DNA from: Pseudomonas thivervalensis
GTDB taxonomy: Bacteria; Pseudomonadota; Gammaproteobacteria; Pseudomonadales; Pseudomonadaceae
Reading direction: 5' to 3'
NCBI RefSeq assembly: GCF_001269655.1
Contig: NZ_LHVE01000006.1
Coordinates: 62,001-126,000, forward strand
DNA: 64,000 bases
Positions within the stretch are counted from its first letter, which is position 1, and each line of letters begins with the position of its first letter. The notes beneath the pieces were generated by a model that searched no databases, had not been told where the DNA came from, and saw nothing but the letters and a program-made list of their open reading frames with translations. Made by a program: the position numbers and the translations under genes. Positions 9,569 to 18,650 of this stretch are shown piece by piece.

Positions 9569-10803
9569 TGGCGATGCTACGCAAAGATACCCACTTCGAA
9601 ATCCATCACCTGAATGAGCCGAAACTGCTCAAGGTCATCACTCTGGATGAGTTCATCGAACAAGGCCTGGCTGTTTGTGCCGGAAGCGCTGAGTTCGGTG
9701 ACCTGCTGCTTTGGCTGCCAAACGAAGAACGGCTACGGAGCCCGCATCTGCTCTCATTACCAGTGGGTGGATTCCTGATCCCGGAGCCATTGATCGGCGA
9801 CTTCGACAGCATGCGGCCACACTTGCACTCCCCCAAAGATGCGGATGTCGTGCAGCCCGGCGATGTCATTGCCATCACACCTGGCAACGCGATGGTGCGA
9901 GTACTCTATCGACGAGGCTCAGACAGCAACCTGCTGTTCATGACCGATCGTTGCAACAGCCTCTGTTTGATGTGCTCGCAGCCGCCCAAAGATATCGATG
10001 ACCGTTGGCACATCGAGGAGAACCTACGGCTGATCGACCTGATGGACTCGGACGAGGAAAATCTGGGAATCAGCGGCGGAGAACCCACGCTTTATCGCGA
10101 CGGCCTGCTCGAAATCCTGGCCAAGTGCAAAGCCGTTTTGCCACAGAAATCCATTCATGTACTCAGCAACGGGCGTCTGTTCCAAGACCCGAGCTGGATC
10201 GCAGCGCTCTCTGCCATCAGCCACCCTCAGTTGAGCTGGGGCATCCCCCTGTATGCCGACAATGCCGAAGACCATGACCATGTGGTGCAGGCTCCAGGCG
10301 CGTTCAGCGAAACCCTGCAAGGTCTTTACAACCTGGCCCGCGCCAACCAGATCATCGAGATACGCGTGGTACTCAATCGCCTGACCACGCCACGCTTGCC
10401 CGAGCTCGCCCACTACGTGTTCAGGAACCTGCCCTTCGTGCGGCATGTTGCGCTGATGGGTATCGAAAGCACCGGCCTGGCCAGGAAAAACTACGAAGAA
10501 CTGTGGATTGACCCGCTGGACTACCAAGAGTCGTTGAGCCAGGCCGTGTATTTCCTGTTCAACCGCGGAGTGCCGGTTTCGATCTACAACTTGCCCCTGT
10601 GCCTGATCCCGGCCCACCTCTCGCGTTTCGCCCGCCAGAGCATCTCGGACTGGAAGAATCTGTTCATCGATACCTGCCAACAATGCGCTGCCGTCAAACA
10701 TTGCTCTGGCTTCTTCAAATCCCACACCGACCGCTGGCAGAGCCGCGGCGTACAACTACTATCGACCGAGGCCTTTAGCGCCTATGCAAGGAGTGCACAG
10801 TGA
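9568..10803 (+). CDS. hxsC: Radical SAM maturase HxsC
   Basis: Second radical SAM enzyme of the pair, 411 residues. The start ATG at 9568 overlaps the hxsB stop (TGATG); a longer frame from 9475 has no support. About 125 residues precede the cluster motif CNSLCLMC (129-136), followed by the SGGEPTLYRD GGE segment. A C-terminal CQQCAAVKHCSG group suggests an auxiliary cluster. The long N-terminal extension is a feature of this family. It is translationally coupled on both sides. Confidence 0.9.
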   Translation: MAMLRKDTHFEIHHLNEPKLLKVITLDEFIEQGLAVCAGSAEFGDLLLWLPNEERLRSPHLLSLPVGGFLIPEPLIGDFDSMRPHLHSPKDADVVQPGDVIAITPGNAMVRVLYRRGSDSNLLFMTDRCNSLCLMCSQPPKDIDDRWHIEENLRLIDLMDSDEENLGISGGEPTLYRDGLLEILAKCKAVLPQKSIHVLSNGRLFQDPSWIAALSAISHPQLSWGIPLYADNAEDHDHVVQAPGAFSETLQGLYNLARANQIIEIRVVLNRLTTPRLPELAHYVFRNLPFVRHVALMGIESTGLARKNYEELWIDPLDYQESLSQAVYFLFNRGVPVSIYNLPLCLIPAHLSRFARQSISDWKNLFIDTCQQCAAVKHCSGFFKSHTDRWQSRGVQLLSTEAFSAYARSAQ

Positions 10804-11408
10804 AATTGCTCGACCGCTGGAAAGTCCTGATCAGTGGGATCAGTCTGCTGCCAATAGCAGGTACCACCCTTGCACAGGCGGGCCATCTGCAACTCGCCGA
10901 TGCGAACTGGCAACCCAACGACAAGCCACAGCCCCCGGTATTTGCCGATACGCTCAATGCGCCAGACACCGTCAACATCTATGCGGCACATCGCTCGCAC
11001 AGTTCACACCGGTCCCACAGTTCGCACAGTTCTCACTACAGCGGCTCGGGTGGCTATAGCGCACCTCGCTACTACAGCCCACCCGCTACCAGTACCCGAA
11101 GCTACAGCGCGCCGAGTGCTTCGAGCAGCACCCCAAGCAGCAACAGCCTTTATCAGTCGTCTGGCACTACCAGCGGGACAAGTTCGAGCACTTCTAAGAG
11201 CCGCGCGACCAATGAGCAGAAAAGCAGCCTGGTCACCCGTGTGCAGACCGCGCTGATGGTGCGCCAGTATTACCAAGGCACCATTGATGGGGTGATGGGC
11301 AAAGCAACACGTGGTGCGTTGATGGCCTTTCAGATGGACAGTGGGCTGACCGTGAATGGCCGGATGGATACACCATCGCTGAATGCGTTGGGGATCAAGA
11401 TTCCATAA
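10800..11408 (+). CDS. hxsA: His-Xaa-Ser repeat protein HxsA (probable modified product)
   Basis: Predicted substrate of HxsB/HxsC, 202 residues. The start is GTG at 10800, overlapping the hxsC stop and preceded by AAGGAG. Residues 1-27 look like a signal peptide ending ALA-like (TTLAQA). Residues 64-81 read HRSHSSHRSHSSHSSHYS, six His-Xaa-Ser triplets, followed by a Gly/Ser/Tyr-rich linker to about residue 140. Residues 145-201 form a peptidoglycan-binding-1 type domain (VQTALMVRQYYQGTIDG, later LNALGI). This implies an exported, cell-wall-associated protein modified on or near the His/Ser tract. Function is unknown; the export and location are inference. Confidence 0.9.
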   Translation: MKLLDRWKVLISGISLLPIAGTTLAQAGHLQLADANWQPNDKPQPPVFADTLNAPDTVNIYAAHRSHSSHRSHSSHSSHYSGSGGYSAPRYYSPPATSTRSYSAPSASSSTPSSNSLYQSSGTTSGTSSSTSKSRATNEQKSSLVTRVQTALMVRQYYQGTIDGVMGKATRGALMAFQMDSGLTVNGRMDTPSLNALGIKIP

Positions 11409-11458
11409 GTCGCTTCAGGTTAAAGCTAGCGTCCGTTCAGCAACGGAGGAATTATCCC

Positions 11459-11791
11459 ATGCAGCATATCATTCAGGTCGACAACACTCTCTGGGCATTG
11501 ACCAGCCGCCTGCAAGGCAAGGAACTGCAAATACCGTCGCGTAGCGCCCGTTTCCGTATCACGACCGTTGATGCAAATCGCGTTGTGATTGAGACCGGAT
11601 CGGAAGACTCGCAGTCGGCGCTGACTCGAGCAGCTTTCCAGCAAACGCTGGACTACCTCGCTGGTAACAATCATTTAGGACAAGCACAAGCTGTGGAAAT
11701 CAGCTCCAACCATACGTACGAAAAAGCCGGCCCACTTTGCCAAGCGGCTCGTTACAGAGCCGAAAATAAACCGGGCAGTCTTCATTATTGA
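11459..11791 (+). CDS. Small protein of unknown function, 110 residues
   Basis: A clean start with GGAGG 10 bases upstream of ATG 11459. Composition is soluble and mixed alpha/beta, with no signal peptide. The second half (LTRAAFQQTLDYLAGNNHLG) resembles a small winged-helix or dimerisation segment by eye, but I cannot name a family. It sits 50 bp after hxsA and 53 bp before the SIR2 gene, so it could belong to either block. Orientation and spacing slightly favour a role with the SIR2-HerA genes, for example as a regulator. That is inference. Confidence 0.65.
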   Translation: MQHIIQVDNTLWALTSRLQGKELQIPSRSARFRITTVDANRVVIETGSEDSQSALTRAAFQQTLDYLAGNNHLGQAQAVEISSNHTYEKAGPLCQAARYRAENKPGSLHY

Positions 11792-11844
11792 AGCAAAAGT
11801 AGAAATTTTCATTTGGGCTGTTGCAGACAGCAAGGGACAGAGCC

Positions 11845-12858
11845 TTGTCAGACCTAAATTATCAAAAACAGGCGCAGGACTACTATGGTAAGGCCCCCGT
11901 CATCATTCTGGGCAGCGGCGCGTCCGCTGCACATGGCGTGTCTGGAATGTGGGCATTGGCGAACCACTTGGTCGAAAATACGGACATTTCAGGATTGAAC
12001 ACTGCCGAGATCGACGCGTGGGCTAAATTCTGTCAGTTGCTGAAGGATAATGTCGACTTGGAGGCAGCCCTGCACCAGGTCGATGCTTCTAACACGCTCA
12101 CGGCAAGAATCATCAAGTCCACTTGGGCGCTGATAAACTCTGAAGACAGCAAAATCTTTCAGGATAGCCTCCAGAACAATTCGATGTTCCCCCTGAGTCG
12201 GCTGCTTGAACATATGTTCATGAGCAGTCTGAAAATTATTAACATCGTGACTACGAATTATGATCGGTTGGCAGAGTACGCCTGCGATCAGGGTCGGATT
12301 CACCACTACACCGGGTTCACGCATGGTTATTTCCGCCAGCTTGCAGCTGCGACGGAAATAACCGCTGCGCGCCGCGTAAATATCTGGAAGGTGCATGGAT
12401 CCCTTGATTGGTTCCAGTCCCCTCTTAACGATACCGTTGCCTTCTCAGTCACTCAGGATGTACCTGATAAATATGAGCCTCAGATCGTAACCCCTGGCAG
12501 CCAGAAATATCAGAAAACCCACCTTGAGCCATTCCGTTCCATCATCAACAACGCCGATACGGCCATTAATGAGGCAGGCTCATATCTGTGCATTGGCTAC
12601 GGTTTCAATGACGAACACATCCAGCCGAAGCTCATGGCGAAATGCCTTCGCCAGAAAGCACCAGTCACAATTATAACCTTTGCGCTTTCCGAGTCTGCCA
12701 AAAGACTAATTCTTGAAGGCAAGGCCCAAAACTATCTGGCAATCGAGCGCGGCGCAACAAACGACCAATCAATTGTCTACTCCTCTCTGAGTGATACCCC
12801 AGTGACGGTAGAAAGGAATATCTGGAGTCTTGAAGGTTATCTGTCACTCATAATGTAG
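11845..12858 (+). CDS. SIR2-family NAD+-hydrolase-type protein (SIR2-HerA system)
   Basis: Effector of a two-gene anti-phage module. SIR2-domain motifs are clear: VIILGSGASAAHG (NAD-binding glycine motif), VTTNYDRL, the catalytic-type KVHGSLDW and a late LCIGYGFNDEH. Known SIR2-HerA (Nezha) pairs deplete NAD+ on infection and assemble with the HerA ATPase. I choose TTG 11845 with AAGGGA before it; TTG 11821 is an in-frame alternative. The gap to the HerA gene is 9 bp, so the two are co-translated. There is no transmembrane or extra sensor domain. The system assignment rests on the neighbour pair. Confidence 0.85.
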   Translation: MSDLNYQKQAQDYYGKAPVIILGSGASAAHGVSGMWALANHLVENTDISGLNTAEIDAWAKFCQLLKDNVDLEAALHQVDASNTLTARIIKSTWALINSEDSKIFQDSLQNNSMFPLSRLLEHMFMSSLKIINIVTTNYDRLAEYACDQGRIHHYTGFTHGYFRQLAAATEITAARRVNIWKVHGSLDWFQSPLNDTVAFSVTQDVPDKYEPQIVTPGSQKYQKTHLEPFRSIINNADTAINEAGSYLCIGYGFNDEHIQPKLMAKCLRQKAPVTIITFALSESAKRLILEGKAQNYLAIERGATNDQSIVYSSLSDTPVTVERNIWSLEGYLSLIM

Positions 12859-12867
12859 GAAAACAAT

Positions 12868-14601
12868 ATGCCGATTTTTAATTTTAAGGATGAAGAAGCG
12901 CTTGGAAAAGTGGCCTCCGTCGATACCGCAACTGTCATGGTGGAAGTGGAGAATGTCCACCAGCTCAAGCGCCTGCAGGTGAACCATCTGGCCGTTCTGC
13001 AAAGCAGCAGGATCGGCCAACACCTTATCGGTCTCATTACACAGGTGACACGGAAGCGGGCCATCGGCGATCTCGTAATTGATGGGATCAAGGATCAACC
13101 TTCTGAGTTGAACCTGTGCCGTATCTCTCTGATTGGCACCATGCTTGACCGCGATGGAGAACGTGAGAATGTTTTTCGCCGTACGCTGGAAAGCGTTCCA
13201 GAAATTGATGCCAATTGCTTTTCGCTGGAGGGTGACAATCTTACCGGGTTCATGCGCACACTCTCTAACGTAGCCGCAGGTGGTAACGCCCTGACACTCG
13301 GCAAATACACTTTGGATGAGCATGCTGTTGCCTATCTTAACGGCAACAAATTCTTCCAGCGCCATGCATTCATTGGCGGAAGCACCGGCTCCGGAAAGTC
13401 TTGGACGACCGCCAAAATCATTGAGCAGATGTCGGGGCTGGCTTCTGCGAACGCGATTGTCTTCGATCTGCATGGCGAATATTTGCCTTTGGTGGGTGCC
13501 GGTATTCAGCACTTCAAAGTGGCGGGCCCCGCAGACGTTGAGGCTGGACGTACCCTTGATAAAGGTGTGCTTTACCTACCGTATTGGCTACTGTCGTACG
13601 AAGCGCTCGTTTCCATGTTTGTCGACCGGAGCGACCAAAACGCGCCTAACCAGGCCATGATCATGGCGCGTGAAATTAACCAGGCGAAAAGAAAGTACCT
13701 TGAGGACAACGACCAAACAGATGTGCTGAAACACTTCACAGTGGACAGCCCGGTTCCATTCGATCTCGATTTCCTGATGGGCAGACTGAATGAGATCAAC
13801 ATCGAGATGGTCCCTGGCGCTAAGGCTGGCAGTGAAAAGCAGGGCGATTTCTTTGGCAAGCTTGCTCGAATGATCTCTCGGCTTGAAAACAAGATCTCCG
13901 ATAGACGCTTGGGCTTTATGTTCAACGGCGGTGGAGACGTTCTGGATTTCACCTGGCTTGAAAAATTCGCCAGCGCCGTGCTCGGCAGCACTGGTGAGAA
14001 CGGTAAGGCTGGCATTAAGATTATCGACTTCTCGGAGGTGCCGTCGGACGTTCTGCCGCTGATCGTATCCCTTGTTGCGCGGGTCACGTTCTCCGTTCAG
14101 CAGTGGACTCCTTCTGAGATGCGTCATCCTATTGCGCTCCTTTGTGACGAAGCGCATCTCTACATGCCGCAACGCAACATGGCCGATTCTGCCGATGATA
14201 TCTCCCTGGATATCTTTGAACGTATCGCCAAGGAAGGTCGAAAATACGGTGTTAGCCTGGTGGTGATCAGCCAGCGCCCGTCTGAAGTTAACAAGACGAT
14301 GCTCAGTCAGTGCAGTAACTTCGTCTCAATGAGGCTGACGAACGCAGAAGACCAAAGTGTTATCAAGCGTCTGCTTCCTGACAGCCTTGGCGGCTTCAGC
14401 GACATTCTTCCGACTCTTGATACGGGTGAAGCCCTGGTCGTAGGTGATGCTAGCTTGTTACCGAGCAGGATCAGGATCGACGAGCCCGCAAACAAACCTA
14501 ATAGCGGTACGGTAAATTTCTGGGACGAATGGCAAAAAAATGCCAAAGATAACCGCCTCTCGACTGCTGTCGAAAACTGGCGCAAGCAGAACATCCAGTA
14601 A
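12868..14601 (+). CDS. HerA-like DNA translocase ATPase (SIR2-HerA system)
   Basis: 577 residues. An N-terminal beta-rich HAS-barrel-like region covers roughly 1-90. The RecA-type core has Walker A GGSTGSGKS at 170-178, an FDLHGEY segment, and Walker B IALLCDEAHLYMP in the last third, followed by a VVISQRPSEVNKTM sensor segment typical of HerA/FtsK. It forms the hexameric partner of SIR2 in Nezha-type defence. It is followed immediately by a strong terminator, so SIR2 and HerA form a closed two-gene unit, possibly with the small gene upstream. Confidence 0.88.
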   Translation: MPIFNFKDEEALGKVASVDTATVMVEVENVHQLKRLQVNHLAVLQSSRIGQHLIGLITQVTRKRAIGDLVIDGIKDQPSELNLCRISLIGTMLDRDGERENVFRRTLESVPEIDANCFSLEGDNLTGFMRTLSNVAAGGNALTLGKYTLDEHAVAYLNGNKFFQRHAFIGGSTGSGKSWTTAKIIEQMSGLASANAIVFDLHGEYLPLVGAGIQHFKVAGPADVEAGRTLDKGVLYLPYWLLSYEALVSMFVDRSDQNAPNQAMIMAREINQAKRKYLEDNDQTDVLKHFTVDSPVPFDLDFLMGRLNEINIEMVPGAKAGSEKQGDFFGKLARMISRLENKISDRRLGFMFNGGGDVLDFTWLEKFASAVLGSTGENGKAGIKIIDFSEVPSDVLPLIVSLVARVTFSVQQWTPSEMRHPIALLCDEAHLYMPQRNMADSADDISLDIFERIAKEGRKYGVSLVVISQRPSEVNKTMLSQCSNFVSMRLTNAEDQSVIKRLLPDSLGGFSDILPTLDTGEALVVGDASLLPSRIRIDEPANKPNSGTVNFWDEWQKNAKDNRLSTAVENWRKQNIQ

Positions 14602-14606
14602 TAAAT

Positions 14607-14640
14607 AAAACCTCAAGGAGCATCTGCCCCTTGAGGTTTT
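14607..14640 (+). terminator. Rho-independent terminator after the HerA gene
   Basis: Stem AAAACCTCAAGG (14607-14618) pairs perfectly with CCTTGAGGTTTT (14629-14640) across a 10-base loop, 5 bases after the TAA. The T-rich right arm continues into ATTGTT. The symmetric A/T arms could act in both directions. Confidence 0.85.
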
Positions 14641-14780
14641 ATTGTTCGAACTGAGTATGCTTCTTCCTGCACAGGAAGGATATAGATTTTAGCCCCCCAG
14701 TATTCATCCAAGGCTTTGAAATACTGCCAACGCCAGAATCTCTGCCTAACCGCTCTTGGCTATGTCGTTTCAGAAATAGA

Positions 14781-16031
14781 CTATAACTTACTAGCTGAAG
14801 GTTGGCCAAAGTCCCCCCTTATGAGCCAGACAAAAAACCAAATATTAAAAAATATTGAGAATGCAATCTTTCGACTCCAAGACCGCGACTTCATATTATT
14901 CTCACCAACAAACGAAATCGAGGAGGTTGCAGCCTTACCTCCAGCAATAAAACAGATCACACAGAATAGAAAATATTTTAAATGCGTATGTTCTTTTGAG
15001 CGCGTAACATTCTCCACTTCAGAGTTAAGTTTGCCGTATAACCTCCTCAGCCTTTCAGTTTGTCCAGACGTCGGAATGAGTACCTTATCGCCAAGCTCCT
15101 GGCTATTTATCAGAAGCTCCACAGGCGTTTCCTGACAAATCTTCGAGCCATCGCGATGCGAACAGACGCTTGAATTCAAACGTTCAATATCATCCTTGCT
15201 AGGAATATTCGCCAACCAAGAGTCACCGTATCGTCTAAATTCAGGTTCCGATTGCGTTATCTCAGGAGGTAATGTATTAAAAATACTCCGCGCCCTTTCG
15301 CAAATATTTTTTTCTTGCATAGCAAGCGCCAAGTTAGCCTCACAAAGCGAATTCAAAACCGTATATCTGTCATTATAGAAATCTAGATACTTACCAATGA
15401 TTGCATTGGTTCGAACTTTGCTTTCCTCATGAGATTTCGCCTGTGAATCCACAACCAGATACATACACCCTACAAGTGTTAAGAGACACCATAAATGATC
15501 GTAAGCGTGTTTGAATTTTTGGCTTTTAAAAACATTCGCCACCATCATAATAGCGGCCCATCCCCACATAAATGCAATTAGAAAGCTTGTACCATTACTC
15601 CAAAACCCTCCAATATAACCCGCCCCCAAATGAAACTCATTCGGAATGAAAAGAACCAGCGACATAGATATACCCAGCAACGACAAAACGCCTGGTAGGA
15701 GTACGATTGCGAGCATGGCTATTCCCGCCTTTTTCCCGAGAATAAATCCACCTCTAACAAGCATGAGCGCGAGAGGAGCAAGCAATACAAACAACAGCCC
15801 TGCGATTATTTTCACTCCCGCGACCGGACTTAAATTAAGTATGGGTAGCGGGAAATCTGGGTCATGGATATTATTCAATAAGCCAAATAGACCAATACCC
15901 TCAAGATTTTGAGATATGCCGTATGCCGCTATGTATGCGAAGAAAAAATACGGCTTAAAAAATATGAATATCAGCTGCACTATATCCCACCAGTGAAAAC
16001 CAAAGAATTTTAGCCAACAGTATAATTCCAA
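14781..16031 (-). CDS. Orphan membrane protein, 416 residues
   Basis: No family recognised. At least five hydrophobic segments fill the first ~190 residues (for example IIAGLLFVLLAPLALMLV and MAWGWAAIMMV-like stretches). A ~150-residue soluble region with several Cys follows, then one more membrane segment and a final hydrophobic helix near the C-terminus. The base composition is conspicuously AT-rich for this chromosome, a sign of transfer. The start is uncertain: the 5'-most possibility is TTG at 16031, with no good ribosome-binding site. It lies between two defence systems in opposite orientation to SIR2-HerA. A defence or immunity role is suggested only by position. Confidence 0.6.
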   Translation of the reverse strand: MELYCWLKFFGFHWWDIVQLIFIFFKPYFFFAYIAAYGISQNLEGIGLFGLLNNIHDPDFPLPILNLSPVAGVKIIAGLLFVLLAPLALMLVRGGFILGKKAGIAMLAIVLLPGVLSLLGISMSLVLFIPNEFHLGAGYIGGFWSNGTSFLIAFMWGWAAIMMVANVFKSQKFKHAYDHLWCLLTLVGCMYLVVDSQAKSHEESKVRTNAIIGKYLDFYNDRYTVLNSLCEANLALAMQEKNICERARSIFNTLPPEITQSEPEFRRYGDSWLANIPSKDDIERLNSSVCSHRDGSKICQETPVELLINSQELGDKVLIPTSGQTERLRRLYGKLNSEVENVTRSKEHTHLKYFLFCVICFIAGGKAATSSISFVGENNMKSRSWSRKIAFSIFFNIWFFVWLIRGDFGQPSASKL

Positions 16032-16183
16032 TCATGAGCAATGCGCACGCAGCCTCATCAAGCCAAAAGCAACAAACATCCTTGTATCGATTCATATAAA
16101 GATCAGCGGCGATTCGCTAAGCCAATGGGTCGATGCAAATTACTCAATTTCTGCGTCCGCTCATCACATCTTAGTCTTCCCGA

Positions 16184-18649
16184 TCAGATGGGTTTGAGGT
16201 TCATCTTGGCTTCAAAAATCAGCAGATCGCTTTCCTCGTTGTTGATCATCATGTTGACTAGGCGAGGGCTCACTTCGATCTCGCCGCCGAGCGTCGCACG
16301 CACGGTTTCGGGGTACCGTTCGAGCATCAGATCCGCCAGGCCATGGCTGTAGCCATCGCGGATGAGCTTGATCTTCGTATCATCCGCAGTACCGTATTTG
16401 ATGAGTTTGTAGAAGCCTAGATCCAGCGCACCTACCCCATTCAGCACCTCGACGAACTTGAAAATCTTGTTGTCAAAGAAATCGTCCTCGTCCTTGAGAC
16501 GGACGATTGCCAGGTTAATACGCTCGCCGTCATCCTTTTGGGAGATTTTTACCCAGTTCTCGTACTTGCTGTCGCGATATTTGGTATCACCCCATTTACC
16601 CACGAATACGTGATCGCTATGGCTAGTCTCGACCAGCTTTTTCCAGTACGCGAGCGTCTGTCGGATCGTCTGCTTGACGCTGAGTTTCTTCAGCTTCCAA
16701 TCCAGGATCATGGCGTAGAAATTCCGGGCAGGCTCTTGCTTCAGACGCAACAGGTCGCTGTACTCTCGGCTGTCGTCGAAGTGATCGACGAACGATTTGG
16801 AGATCGCAAGCATCAGCCTGTCAACGGTATTGATGACGCCGTTCGCCTCGATGCCTCGCCTGATCTTCCGTTCAATAGCCTCCTCCTCTGAGAACACGTC
16901 AATTTCACTGACACTGTTCGCGATGAGGAGCTTGCCCACCTGAGTGGTAACGTACCGACACTCTCGATCTTTAACCACGCCAGGATGCAGATTCTCAAGA
17001 CGAGCCACGGCGTCGTCGTAGAGAACCGACACCTTCCCATCGATGATCTTGGTGGCTTCAAGCAGAACGTTGCTGACTGTGTCCTTGACCACCTTTGAGA
17101 CGTTGACGGATTTATCGTAGAAAGTATCAAGCGCTGCATTGTCGAGTGTGTAGCCATTTACGCCCAACAGGTAGATGCTGGACTCCAGCTTTCTCAACGC
17201 AGCCTTAGCTCCAGGCGCAAAGACCTCACTGAACCGGTTGACGCGTCCGACCAGGTTCTTGAATTGAGATGGCGTCAGCTTTTGCTTCCCTTTGAAAAAA
17301 TCAAAAACGAAGAGTCGTTCGATCGGCAGGTTCACCCCTTCCAGAAGCGTGGAGTTGCAGACCAGAAACCTCATCTGCTTGGAGCTACTGAATAGGTTCT
17401 CCAAGTAAAGACGGATGGTGTCAGGGATCGAACCATGGTGGTACATAACCCCTTTGCGCAGGCAGCCGATCAGTTTGTAGCGTCGGTCAAAAAGCTCTCC
17501 TAGCTCGGCACAGGCCGTCTGGATCAGCGGACAATCTACGGGCGGCAGCACGGCTGCCAGTTCAACCGCAAATGACTCAATGCTTTTCTTCCTGTTGCCG
17601 TAAACGATGTTTTTGGACAGTGCTTCGCCTTTGATGAGCTCGAAGCAGTTGGCATACCTCCGATCGAACTCCACCCAGTCATTCAGGAAATGGTCATAGA
17701 GCTTGAGCTTCGTCTGGCCCCTCCCTGCCCTAAAATCCCTGATGTAGAAGCGCTCAGACTTGATGTACTCATCGATCTTGAATCCGCTCGGGATCATGTC
17801 CAGGAAGCGCACACGGACATTGAGTTCATCGCACAGGAAGGGTGTCAGGAACTTGAACGATGTTTCCGGGTTACGAGCCCCCAGGATGCACAGCATGGCA
17901 GCCAGTAACTCATTTCTGCGGTCGCTCTGCAGCAGGTTGTGGGCCTCGTCAACGAAGACCATATCGAAGCTCAGCCCGGCGTTCTCGTTCAAAAGCCTGT
18001 TGAGCCGCTCCTGGGTCAGGACAAATGCCCTGTTCTTCCGTTCAACTGAATACATATCGGGGTGGGTCACCACCTTGCCCAGCCCCTCAATGTCCGCGTA
18101 GATCAACCGCTTTTTCGTCTGAGCCAGCAGAGCCTTCGAGGGCACGAGGATCAGGATCCGCTGCCCTGGATTTTCCCTCACCGATTGGATGATGAGCTCA
18201 GATTTTCCGTAGCTGGTAGGAGCAACCACGACTGACGACTTACGGTACTCCGACTGAACGAATGTCCGCAGGGCATCCTGTTGCTCAGTCAGCACGATGC
18301 CTTGATCACGGAAGGTATCGATGTAGCTGCCCACGATGTTTCGGATGAACGACTCGCTACGGTGATCATCCTCGGAAAAGTAGCTGCTGATTACTGCTGA
18401 GACAGGGTGCAGACCACTGTTGAGTGCTACATCGTACAGCGCCTGGTACTGACCCGAAGCGTTACCGTAAAACAGAATAATGCGGTAGCCGAGACGCCGA
18501 ATTTCGAGGGTCTTGTGGTTAAGGAGCAGCACGGCGATCGCCAAAAGTTTCACAATCTCTGTGTTACCCAGTTCGTCTCCCTTGAGGAGTTGGAAATACA
18601 GATCCTTGAACTTGGTGTTGCCCAGTTTCCTGATAGTCATCTCTTCCAT
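16184..18649 (-). CDS. hamB: Hachiman-type helicase HamB
   Basis: 821-residue superfamily 2 helicase. Walker A is APTSYGKS (143-150), the DEAH box is VFVDEAHNLL (DEAH at 234-237), and a second RecA domain with VGRVNRFSE (motif VI-like) follows. The C-terminal ~300 residues are helical and unassigned. It starts 1 base after the stop of the DUF1837-type gene, so the pair is co-translated. In known Hachiman systems HamB senses DNA and restrains the HamA nuclease. Length and gene order (A before B) agree with that system. Identification rests on the pair. Confidence 0.8.
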   Translation of the reverse strand: MEEMTIRKLGNTKFKDLYFQLLKGDELGNTEIVKLLAIAVLLLNHKTLEIRRLGYRIILFYGNASGQYQALYDVALNSGLHPVSAVISSYFSEDDHRSESFIRNIVGSYIDTFRDQGIVLTEQQDALRTFVQSEYRKSSVVVAPTSYGKSELIIQSVRENPGQRILILVPSKALLAQTKKRLIYADIEGLGKVVTHPDMYSVERKNRAFVLTQERLNRLLNENAGLSFDMVFVDEAHNLLQSDRRNELLAAMLCILGARNPETSFKFLTPFLCDELNVRVRFLDMIPSGFKIDEYIKSERFYIRDFRAGRGQTKLKLYDHFLNDWVEFDRRYANCFELIKGEALSKNIVYGNRKKSIESFAVELAAVLPPVDCPLIQTACAELGELFDRRYKLIGCLRKGVMYHHGSIPDTIRLYLENLFSSSKQMRFLVCNSTLLEGVNLPIERLFVFDFFKGKQKLTPSQFKNLVGRVNRFSEVFAPGAKAALRKLESSIYLLGVNGYTLDNAALDTFYDKSVNVSKVVKDTVSNVLLEATKIIDGKVSVLYDDAVARLENLHPGVVKDRECRYVTTQVGKLLIANSVSEIDVFSEEEAIERKIRRGIEANGVINTVDRLMLAISKSFVDHFDDSREYSDLLRLKQEPARNFYAMILDWKLKKLSVKQTIRQTLAYWKKLVETSHSDHVFVGKWGDTKYRDSKYENWVKISQKDDGERINLAIVRLKDEDDFFDNKIFKFVEVLNGVGALDLGFYKLIKYGTADDTKIKLIRDGYSHGLADLMLERYPETVRATLGGEIEVSPRLVNMMINNEESDLLIFEAKMNLKPI

Positions 18650-18650
18650 G

